Shown here: one piece after another, positions 8,181 to 15,140 of the stretch
Layout of the letters: the number at the start of each line of letters is the position of its first letter
How positions within the stretch are numbered: position 1 is the stretch's first letter
NCBI RefSeq assembly: GCF_004331465.1
Contig: NZ_SJKB01000016.1
Span: 1 to 64,000 of the forward strand
Length of the DNA: 64,000 nt
Reading direction: 5' to 3'
DNA from: Kribbella pittospori
Lineage (GTDB): Bacteria > Actinomycetota > Actinomycetes > Propionibacteriales > Kribbellaceae
Notes under the pieces: model-generated
Databases searched by the model: none
Told to the model about the DNA's origin: nothing
What the model saw: only the letters and a program-made list of their open reading frames with translations
Program-made: the position numbers and the translations under genes

Positions 8181-9367
8181 CGCGTCACCCGCCGGAACAC
8201 ACCCTCGGTCGCCCAAGGCGTCCCCGCTGCCGGATCGATCCGCATCCCGTCCGACCACACCAGTTCGTAGTCGAGCTCGTCGTGGAGATGCGCCGCCGTC
8301 AGCTCAGCCAGCACGCGCCGCGCCGTGATCCAGTCGCCGGCATCGTCCACGACCTCGACGACGTCGACCGACGATCGCCCGGCCAGCACGCGCTCGGCCT
8401 CGGCGCGCAGATCCTCCCGATCAGTCGCGGCCGCGGACTCAGGCGCGTCGGCGTCCGCAGTCGGCCGCGGTGGCGCCATGCGCGCAGTCCCGCTCCGCCG
8501 TCCCGTCTCGACAGCCTCGACCATGGTCTGCGGCGAGAAGTCCGGCGCGGCCGCATCGAACAGCAACCCGTCCAGCACCCCCGCGAGCACCTCCGGCTCA
8601 CTGCTTCGCGTGAACGTCAGCCACGTCTCGATCGGCAGCAGTCCGAGTGCACGCGTCGTACCGGCTCTCTCCACCAACCGCCCGGCCGCTAGTTGTACGG
8701 CGTCGGCGTACGCGGCCAGCGCCATCCGCAGCGACGTACACGCGCGATGCAGGCTGGGCCAGCGGTCCAGCACGATCCGGTGCACCTTCTCAGCCTGCTC
8801 GATGAGGCGTTCGTTTCCCCACGCGAGCTGTGCGTTCTCCCGCAGTTGTGCGGTCGTGCTGGTCGAAACCAGGATCGCGAGCTCGTTGCCGAGCAGCCGG
8901 AACACCTTCGTCAGCCGCTCGATCGAGGCTCTGCCTTCGTCCTCGGTCGCACTGGGATCGCTGACGCTGTGCGCCTCGAGCGTGAGCAATTGGTGCAGCT
9001 CACCCTGACCGCCCTGCACCGACATCCGGCGGAGGAACATCAGCATCACGTACGGCGCGAACGCGGCCCGGTGACGCAGTTCGTTCGGGCGGTCGACGAG
9101 TTTGGTGATCGCGCCGTACTGCCGCAGGACCTCGAAGCGGCGCACGATCACGTCGTGCGGGTACGCCCGGCAGGCGAGCGTCGCCTGCTCGACTGTTAGG
9201 CCGTCGCTGCCGGCCTCGGCGAACGCGTCCAGGATCGCTTGGTCGACGTCCAGCAGGTCGGGGTCGACGATCATCGCGCCGGCCTCGCGAGCAAGCACCG
9301 CGAACACTTGACGGTAAACCCGCAGTACGGCCGCCTCGGCCTCCGCGTCCAGCAACGTCGCGTCCAT
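8177..9367 (-). CDS. Kleisin-like (MukF/JetA-type) first subunit of the SMC operon
   Basis: A 396-aa protein from the ATG at 9367, which has GGGAGGAG 6 bp upstream; the frame continues to 9451 without support. The N-terminal 100 residues read as a winged helix (DGLTVEQATLACRAYPHDVIV, then VLRQYGAITKL). A long helical middle (about 130-260) follows, and the C-terminal 80 residues may be a second winged helix ending GVFRRVTR. That is the layout of MukF, JetA and other kleisins, with N- and C-terminal domains binding the ATPase and helices between. It heads the operon, with the repeat cluster at 9438-9648 directly in front. Subunit assignment is inference. Confidence 0.62.
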   Translation of the reverse strand: MDATLLDAEAEAAVLRVYRQVFAVLAREAGAMIVDPDLLDVDQAILDAFAEAGSDGLTVEQATLACRAYPHDVIVRRFEVLRQYGAITKLVDRPNELRHRAAFAPYVMLMFLRRMSVQGGQGELHQLLTLEAHSVSDPSATEDEGRASIERLTKVFRLLGNELAILVSTSTTAQLRENAQLAWGNERLIEQAEKVHRIVLDRWPSLHRACTSLRMALAAYADAVQLAAGRLVERAGTTRALGLLPIETWLTFTRSSEPEVLAGVLDGLLFDAAAPDFSPQTMVEAVETGRRSGTARMAPPRPTADADAPESAAATDREDLRAEAERVLAGRSSVDVVEVVDDAGDWITARRVLAELTAAHLHDELDYELVWSDGMRIDPAAGTPWATEGVFRRVTR

Positions 9368-9437
9368 CGCCTGCTCCTCCCGTGTGGCTTCGCCCCCGCG
9401 AGCGACCGGCAACCAGAGAAAGGACTCTAACCACCCA

Positions 9438-9648
9438 CACCGACAGTCCAAAACCGGGCTGCCTCAGACCTGTGGACAAAGGCAAGACGGCGGTTGGGTG
9501 GGGGCACCGACAGTCCAAAACCGGGCTGCTTCAGACCTGTGGACAGGGGCAAAGCAGCGGTTGGGTGGGGGGCACCGACAGTCCAAAACCGGGCTGCCCG
9601 GAGCCTGTGGACAAGTCCGTGGGCACTCTGGACAGAGCCTGTGGACGA
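9438..9648. repeat. 67-68-bp tandem repeat with DnaA-box-like motifs
   Basis: Three copies of a unit beginning CACCGACAGTCCAAAACCGG start at 9438, 9505 and 9573; the third is partial. Each carries CTGTGGACA (9470, 9538 and 9605), the reverse complement of a TTGTCCACA-type DnaA box. Two further degenerate copies lie at 9627-9636 and 9639-9648. The spacers also repeat (CGGTTGGGTGGGG). The array fills the gap between the SMC-like operon, 70 bp away, and the methyltransferase gene. It may be a regulatory or loading site for that operon, or a DnaA-binding cluster. Confidence 0.85.
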
Positions 9649-9852
9649 CTGATGCGCGAAAACCGGATGACGGGTGGGAAGGCCGCTGCCTACGATCCTG
9701 GCGTGGAGAGAATCCAAAGCATCATTGGTTGACGCGGTCCAGGTAGACCGCGTCCATACCACGGCGCCTTAGGGCGTTCGCCACGCCGGTGCGGAACCCA
9801 TCACAGGGTCCCCGGCGAGCTTTCTCGTTCTCTCCGTACCGGAGTTACGCAC
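9649..9852. other. Intergenic stretch with inverted repeat and possible coding remnant
   Basis: No complete gene is visible. GACGCGGTC (9731-9739) and GACCGCGTC (9746-9754) form a perfect 9-bp stem with a 6-base loop, which could terminate reading into the repeat region. On the minus strand, about 9840 to 9724 reads as a short open frame ending GVANALRRRGMDAVYLDRV and a stop. It looks like the tail of a lost protein, but I see no start or ribosome site for it. Confidence 0.4.
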
Positions 9853-10647
9853 ATGACTGTGCCGCACGCGCGTCCGATCGGCGCGCAACACCCCCGTGTC
9901 CGCGACCTGCTCACCGTCCGCAAGGACGCCTCACCCGGCCGGATCATGGTCGAAGGCAGCTGGGAACACGACCGCCTACTCAGCACCAACACCACGATCG
10001 AGGCCTTCTTCTGGTGCCCCGAGGCCAGTACGCCGTACGCCGTCCGCCGCATCGCCGAGCGCGCCGGCGAGGTGTACCGGATCTCGGAGAAGCTCCACAG
10101 CCGGCTGTCCCGCAAGACCCGCTCCGACGGCCTGATCTCGATCGCCCGGCTGCCGGTGTGGAAGCCGCAGTCCTTCCGCTTCACCACCTCCTCTCTCGTC
10201 CTTGTCGCAGACGGAGTCGAGTACGCCGGCAACCTCGGCACCCTCATCCGCACCGTGGACGCGGCGAACGCCGACTGTCTGGTCCTCACCAGCAGGCGGG
10301 CACGGCCGAGCCACCCGTCCGTGTACTCGGCCAGCCGCGGGACGATCCTGTCGACACCGGTGCTGGAGTTCGACGACATCGCGAGCGCGGCGGCGTGGCT
10401 GCGCGGCCACAACTTCCGCGTCCATCTCGCCGACCCAGCCGCCGGCGGGAGCTACCGCGGCGTCGACTACGACGGGCCGACCGCGTTCGTTGTCGGATCG
10501 GAGGGCAGCGGGTTGTCGAAGGAGTGGCACACGCAGGGCTTCGGAGCGGTGTCGATCCCGATGCTCGGCAAGGCCGACTCGCTGAACGTCGCGCTGTCCG
10601 CGGGCATCCTGCTGTTCGAAGCGCGGGCTCGAAAGGACGGCTGGTGA
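9853..10647 (+). CDS. TrmH/SpoU-family RNA 2'-O-methyltransferase
   Basis: A 264-aa SAM-dependent methyltransferase of the knotted SPOUT class. All three SpoU motifs are visible: motif 1 at about 117-132 (DGVEYAGNLGTLIRTV), motif 2 at about 212-222 (FVVGSEGSGLS), motif 3 at about 236-255 (SIPMLGKADSLNVALSAGIL). The N-terminal 100 residues are a substrate-binding domain. Length and architecture match the 23S rRNA methylases that confer thiostrepton-type resistance, as well as housekeeping TrmH-like enzymes; the target nucleotide cannot be read from sequence. GGAG lies upstream of the start at 9853. Confidence 0.9.
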   Translation: MTVPHARPIGAQHPRVRDLLTVRKDASPGRIMVEGSWEHDRLLSTNTTIEAFFWCPEASTPYAVRRIAERAGEVYRISEKLHSRLSRKTRSDGLISIARLPVWKPQSFRFTTSSLVLVADGVEYAGNLGTLIRTVDAANADCLVLTSRRARPSHPSVYSASRGTILSTPVLEFDDIASAAAWLRGHNFRVHLADPAAGGSYRGVDYDGPTAFVVGSEGSGLSKEWHTQGFGAVSIPMLGKADSLNVALSAGILLFEARARKDGW

Positions 10648-10694
10648 TCGGCCAGGCAGAATTGCACCGCCACCCAACACGAGGAGTGTGAGAC

Positions 10695-11672
10695 GTGCCG
10701 TTCGAACCAGGCGAGGTCGTCGCCCCGTCAGATCCGCGCATCGTCCTGGAAGGCCAGTGGGGTCAGCAGCCCGGGGTAGCGATCACCGTCAACTCCGGCT
10801 CGCGGATCTCGTTCTCGTTCGCCGGCGAGAGCGTGCAGTTGCTGTTCGACACGGCCGGACTGACCGTCGCACCGCACCTGTGGATCACGATCGACGACGG
10901 TGAGCCGGCGCTCCATTTGATCGAGGACCCGGTGATCGAGCTGACCGCACCGACGGGCCGGCATCAGGTCGAGGTCGTGGTCAAGGACGTCAACGAGCAC
11001 GTCAACAGGTGGAACCCGCCGTTCGAGTGCGCGGTGGTGTTCGCGGGTTTGTTGCTAGATGTGAACTCTAGAGTCCGGCTCAGCGGGCGTCCGGGCGGTC
11101 CGCGGATCGAGTTCTACGGCGACTCGATCACGCAGGGAGTGCGGTCGTTGAGTACGCATTCCGAGTCGGAGGGTGCCGACGGTACGACGACATACGCGTA
11201 TCTCACGGCCCGTGCGTTCGGCGCGACGTCCCACCAGGTCGGGTTCGGGAGCCAGGGGATCATCAAGCCGGGGAACGGCGAGGTGCCGCCGGGGCCGGAG
11301 TCGTTCGGCTGGAACTTCGCCGGCTCGCCCGCCGAACGCGTCACCGCGCCGGACGTCGTCGTACTCAACCTCGGCGTGAACGACGAGACCCTGGAGCCGG
11401 AGCCGTACGCCGCTTACGTGGCTCGGGTGCGATCGGCGTACCCGGAGACGACGATCGTGTCGCTGACCCCGTTCAACGGCAAGCACGCCGACACGATCGC
11501 GGCGGCCGTCAAGTCGCTCGACGACCCGAACGTCGTCTGCATCGATTCGACCGGCTGGATCACCGAGGACGACTGCACCGACCTCGTTCACCCCTCGGTC
11601 GCCGGGCACCGCAAGATCGCCGACCATCTCATTCCCGCCCTCGAGACCCACACGTCCCTTCGTCGCAGATGA
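10695..11672 (+). CDS. SGNH/GDSL esterase with N-terminal CE2-like domain
   Basis: A 325-aa esterase. Residues about 1-115 form a beta-rich jelly-roll-like domain as in CE2 acetyl-xylan esterases. Residues about 130-320 form the SGNH fold: block I FYGDSITQG with the nucleophile Ser, the block II Gly in GFGSQGI, block III LNLGVND, and block V DLVHPSVAGH with the Asp-His pair. It probably removes acetyl or other acyl groups from a carbohydrate. No secretion signal is seen, so it may act on imported oligosaccharides in the cytoplasm. The start is GTG at 10695 with AGGAG upstream. It overlaps the next gene by 4 bp. Confidence 0.88.
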   Translation: MPFEPGEVVAPSDPRIVLEGQWGQQPGVAITVNSGSRISFSFAGESVQLLFDTAGLTVAPHLWITIDDGEPALHLIEDPVIELTAPTGRHQVEVVVKDVNEHVNRWNPPFECAVVFAGLLLDVNSRVRLSGRPGGPRIEFYGDSITQGVRSLSTHSESEGADGTTTYAYLTARAFGATSHQVGFGSQGIIKPGNGEVPPGPESFGWNFAGSPAERVTAPDVVVLNLGVNDETLEPEPYAAYVARVRSAYPETTIVSLTPFNGKHADTIAAAVKSLDDPNVVCIDSTGWITEDDCTDLVHPSVAGHRKIADHLIPALETHTSLRRR

Positions 11673-12310
11673 TCACCGCGGACGACCTCGAGTCAGCGGT
11701 CGCCGACCTCGTCCAGGCTTTGCGCCCCGCAGTGGACGCGAACTGGAACGCGCCGGCCGGGTCCATCGAGTGGACCTGCCGCGCGACAGCCGAGCATCTC
11801 GGGCAGGCGCACTTGCACTGGGCGTCGCAGCTCGCGGTGGGAGCGCGGACGCAGTACGTCCGCTGGTCCGCGCGGGCGCAGGAACTCGCCCCGCCCGCCG
11901 GCGTACTCGACTTCGTGGAGGCGGCGGGGAGCATCCTCGCCTTGGTGGTTCGCGCGAGCGCGCCCGACGTGCGTGCGTTTCATCCGTGGGGGATCGGTGA
12001 TCCGGAGGGCTTCACCGGCATGGCGTGCGTGGAGGTACTTGTGCACGGCCACGACCTCACCACCGGCCTCCGCTGCTCGCTCACCCCGCCGCCTGACCTC
12101 TGCGAACGGGTCCTGACTCGGATGTTCCCGCATGAGCCGCGCCCGAGTGCTGATCCCTGGCTCAACCTCCGCTGGCTGACCGGTCGCACGGCGATCCCCG
12201 ATACCCCGCCGCCCGCGTCCTGGAAATGGCGCCCGACCCCTCTCGCGGAGACCTGGGATCCCAACCCGACACCCGCCCCGATGCCGTTCACCCCACTGCG
12301 CCCATCCTGA
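11669..12310 (+). CDS. DinB-superfamily protein, mycothiol-dependent maleylpyruvate isomerase type
   Basis: A 213-aa protein. The N-terminal half is the four-helix DinB/MDMPI fold, with the typical IEWTCRATAEHLGQAHLHW and EVLVHGHDLTTGL segments that supply the metal-binding His residues. The C-terminal part is short and Pro-rich. The family includes mycothiol- or bacillithiol-dependent isomerases and transferases; many members have unknown substrates. It starts at the ATG overlapping the esterase stop (11669-11672), so the two are co-translated, though a shared pathway is not obvious. Confidence 0.82.
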   Translation: MITADDLESAVADLVQALRPAVDANWNAPAGSIEWTCRATAEHLGQAHLHWASQLAVGARTQYVRWSARAQELAPPAGVLDFVEAAGSILALVVRASAPDVRAFHPWGIGDPEGFTGMACVEVLVHGHDLTTGLRCSLTPPPDLCERVLTRMFPHEPRPSADPWLNLRWLTGRTAIPDTPPPASWKWRPTPLAETWDPNPTPAPMPFTPLRPS

Positions 12311-12330
12311 CCTTCGGGCACCATGGCGGT

Positions 12331-12684
12331 ATGGCGGAGAAGTTCACGAGCGTGGACGAGTACATCGCGTCGTTCCCGGCCGATGTCCAGGAGATCTTGC
12401 AGGAGGTACGCCGTACCATCCACGCCGTCGTCCCGGACGCGGGCGAGAAGATCAGCTACCAGATCCCGACCATCACCCTCGACGGCAAGTCGCTCGTGTA
12501 CTTCAGCGGATGGAAAGAGCACATCGCCCTCTACCCCATCCCACCCCTCGACGACGCCCTCTCCGCCGCCATCGCCCCCTACCGCTCCGGCAAAGGCACC
12601 CTCAAGTTCCCCCTCAAAGACCCGATCCCCTACAACCTCATAACCCGCCTAACCCAAGCCTTCGTGTCCGCCCGGACCGAGTGA
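12331..12684 (+). CDS. DUF1801 (YdhG-like) protein
   Basis: A 117-aa protein from the ATG at 12331; a longer frame exists but its N-terminus is low-quality sequence inside the upstream gene. It reads as the DUF1801/YdhG fold: FTSVDEYIASFPADVQEIL, then VRRTIHAVVPDAGEKISYQI, then the YFSGWKEHIALYPIP beta segment and a C-terminal GKGTLKFPL. The fold is related to frataxin, and some members are described as iron chaperones; the role here is unknown. It converges on the lipoprotein gene with a 3-bp gap. Confidence 0.85.
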   Translation: MAEKFTSVDEYIASFPADVQEILQEVRRTIHAVVPDAGEKISYQIPTITLDGKSLVYFSGWKEHIALYPIPPLDDALSAAIAPYRSGKGTLKFPLKDPIPYNLITRLTQAFVSARTE

Positions 12685-12687
12685 CAG

Positions 12688-13605
12688 TCAGCCGCCGTAG
12701 GTGGGCGCCATCGCCTGTGCAAGAGGCAGGAGCTTGGCTGGTGAGATGTCGGGAACTGCGGCGACACTGACGAACGTCTGCTGGCCGATTCGATAGGCCA
12801 GGTAGCCGTCGGACTGCTGCCAGCCTTCGGTGCCTACGCTCACGGGATGCACGCCGACGGAGGCCGCTGTGCCCGCGTCGTGCATGTATCTGAAGTTCAG
12901 CGCGGGATCGGAGCCGACGCGGCCTGCGCGGCTGTAGACCACGTGGTTGTTGGAACCCCACTGGCAGTAGGCGAAACCAGCGACGAGGTTGTCTCGTCGC
13001 ACGATGGCCTTGCCGGCGAGCGCCTTCTCGGCAGCCGCTGTCCCGCGCGTGCACTCCGGACGTTCGATCACGGCCTTCGCTGCGGGAAGTCCACCAGCCA
13101 AGGTGGTGATGGCCTTTGCAACGGTTCGGAGTTCGTCGATCCCGCCCTGACCGTCGCTGTTCTCCTTCAGCCGGACCAGCCGGTCGTTGCTGCGGACGAC
13201 GATCCATGGTGCGGCTGCGGCTGGGATCACCGCCCACGACTCCGGCCCGACTCCGCCGTCGACTGGCGCTGTCACGTAGGCGGAGCCGCGGAGCTCCTGT
13301 GCCTCGGCCTTGCGGAAGTCGACGTACTCTGCGGCCGTCACCGGTAGGACCGAGAGGGCGACTCGGATCCGGTGGCTGGACCGGGCGGTGTCGATCAGCC
13401 AGCAGTTGTCGGACAGCGGGGCGCGGGACCACGGCTCTGAGTCTTCCGCCTTCCAACTGCCAGCCAGCGTCGGCTGGACCCGCTCGCAGAGGTTGCCGGA
13501 TCGCTCGATCGGGTTGGCGACCTGTTGTTGCGCGTCGGAGGATTTGCAGGCGGGCAGGCTCAGTGCGGTGAGCGCGCAGGCCAGGATGGTGATGGCTCGA
13601 CGCAT
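12688..13605 (-). CDS. Secreted lipoprotein, DUF3558-like
   Basis: A 305-aa membrane-anchored lipoprotein. Residues 1-22 are a signal peptide (MRRAITILACALTAL) ending in the lipobox LPAC-K, so it is lipidated on Cys and held outside the membrane. The mature part has paired Cys residues (CERV, CWLI, CTRG and CQWG contexts) and repeats the RAxxxC...Cxxx pattern of actinobacterial DUF3558-type lipoproteins. It may bind ligand at the cell surface. A GTG 9 bp upstream at 13614 is an equally possible start. It is probably a single gene. Confidence 0.78.
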   Translation of the reverse strand: MRRAITILACALTALSLPACKSSDAQQQVANPIERSGNLCERVQPTLAGSWKAEDSEPWSRAPLSDNCWLIDTARSSHRIRVALSVLPVTAAEYVDFRKAEAQELRGSAYVTAPVDGGVGPESWAVIPAAAAPWIVVRSNDRLVRLKENSDGQGGIDELRTVAKAITTLAGGLPAAKAVIERPECTRGTAAAEKALAGKAIVRRDNLVAGFAYCQWGSNNHVVYSRAGRVGSDPALNFRYMHDAGTAASVGVHPVSVGTEGWQQSDGYLAYRIGQQTFVSVAAVPDISPAKLLPLAQAMAPTYGG

Positions 13606-13652
13606 GTGTTGCACCCTGCCCAGGAACGTACGTCGGGGTGCAGCCTAGGGCT

Positions 13653-15140
13653 TTAGTCGGTGAGGAGGTCTTGGGGGTCGGGGGAGGGCGGGCGGGTGAG
13701 GGTCCAGTCATTGAAGTGTTGGTCGAAGCGGTACCAGAGGGCGTCGGGGCCGAGGCGGAGTTGGGTCTTGCCGGCGGTGACGCGGTTGGCTTCGATGGTG
13801 GCGCCGGGGAGAGCCTGGGCTGCTTCGGCCAGGGCGGCTTCGTCGATGTCGGTTGGGGTTTCGACGGTGGCGGAAAGGCCGCCGGGGCCGCCTTCACGCC
13901 AGGCGACGGCCCAGCTGGTGAGTTGACGCGCTGGTACGCCGGCCCGGTGAGCCAGGTCGGCGAGCTCCGGGGTGCCGAGCAGGTGGGAGGCACGGCGAGC
14001 CAGATCCTGGTCGGAGGTGAGGCGCAACCCCGCGTCACCGTCACCGGATGCGAACTCCCAGGCTCTGTGCGCCGCATCTGTGGCAAGGGCGATCAGATCA
14101 CGTATGTCGACACCCGACGAACGAGGTGGATCCAACGCCCGCACTGCAGCCGGCGATCCAGGCGCCCCCATCGGCCGAGGCGGAACCGGCACAGCCACCC
14201 CGCCGTACCCACCAGCACCAGACGGAGTGTGACCAGCGGAGTCAGAGGTGACGTCGTCGGCGGACCGGCCAGAGGTATCGGACGAGGCGTTCTCAGGCGC
14301 GGCACGGCCAGACACGTCGGCGGCGGCGTTGTCTGCGCCGGCGCGGGTGCCAGAGATGGGGCTAGGTGTGGCAGGGTCGGCGGCGGCGTAGTCGGGAGCC
14401 GTGTCCCCAGAGGTGTTGGAGGTGGCGGGGTTGGGGGTCGCGCGGGTGTTGGGGGTTGTGAAGGATTTGGCGAAGGCGGCTATGGCTGGGATGCCTGGGG
14501 GTGGGGGAGTTCGGGGTGGGGTGGTGGGGGTCGGGCCGGTTCGGCGGGAGCGGAGGGTGTTGAGGAGTTCGTCTTTGCGGCGGCCTCGGAGAAGCAACAA
14601 CGCGAAGGGATCGTCGTCCAGCGCGTCGGTGACCAGGTAGCAGACGGCGGCGGAGTGTTTGCACGGTACGGCGAAGTCTGGGCAGCTGCAGTTGGTCAGC
14701 ACCTCACCTGCACCCGGCAGCAGGTCCAGCCCGGCGGCATGTACATCGTCGACAACCTCGGGCGGGAGTTCGCCGTCGAGCAGCGCCGCCACTCGGCCGA
14801 TCTGCGATGACACCACCTCGAGTACGGCGTCCCACTCGGCTGAGGTGAATGCGCGGATCCGCACCGTCACCTGGTACGGCGTGACTCGGCTGCCCTGCAC
14901 AACTGCGTCGACCGAACCCGGCGACACCGTCAGCTCCAGAACACTCCCGCGCCGTGCGTACGAACGCCCCCGCGAGAGCCGGCCTGGATCCAAGCGAGCG
15001 CGATGCTCCAACGCCTCCAGCCAGGCCCGCCCCCACCAGGTCGCGCCGAACGGACGCCGGCTCCCCGGACCCTTCGCCGCCGGCAGCCCCGCGTCCTCAC
15101 CTGAACGCCGCCACCCCTGCCAAGGCACCCGCTCATTCAC
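13653..15140 (-). CDS. SWIM zinc-finger protein
   Basis: A 495-aa protein starting with GTG at 15140, overlapping the helicase stop as GTGA. Residues about 149-162 hold the SWIM zinc motif CxCx6CxH (NCSCPDFAVPCKHSAAV), a DNA- or protein-binding zinc finger. The N-terminal part begins with W-G-x-x-W segments (FGATWWGRAWLEAL) usual in this family. Residues about 205-330 are a low-complexity linker rich in Thr, Pro, Ala, Asp and Ser, and a compact C-terminal domain follows (about 345-495). SWIM proteins are regularly encoded beside SNF2 ATPases in actinomycetes and probably form a complex with them; the cellular task is unknown. Confidence 0.88.
   Translation of the reverse strand: MNERVPWQGWRRSGEDAGLPAAKGPGSRRPFGATWWGRAWLEALEHRARLDPGRLSRGRSYARRGSVLELTVSPGSVDAVVQGSRVTPYQVTVRIRAFTSAEWDAVLEVVSSQIGRVAALLDGELPPEVVDDVHAAGLDLLPGAGEVLTNCSCPDFAVPCKHSAAVCYLVTDALDDDPFALLLLRGRRKDELLNTLRSRRTGPTPTTPPRTPPPPGIPAIAAFAKSFTTPNTRATPNPATSNTSGDTAPDYAAADPATPSPISGTRAGADNAAADVSGRAAPENASSDTSGRSADDVTSDSAGHTPSGAGGYGGVAVPVPPRPMGAPGSPAAVRALDPPRSSGVDIRDLIALATDAAHRAWEFASGDGDAGLRLTSDQDLARRASHLLGTPELADLAHRAGVPARQLTSWAVAWREGGPGGLSATVETPTDIDEAALAEAAQALPGATIEANRVTAGKTQLRLGPDALWYRFDQHFNDWTLTRPPSPDPQDLLTD

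Noticed and set aside
9438..9648. CRISPR array
   Set aside because: Only two and a half copies, the whole 67-68-bp unit is repeated rather than separated by unique spacers, and no cas gene is present.
9438..9648. Replication origin
   Set aside because: There are DnaA-box-like motifs, but too few, no AT-rich unwinding region, and no dnaA, dnaN or rpmH nearby.
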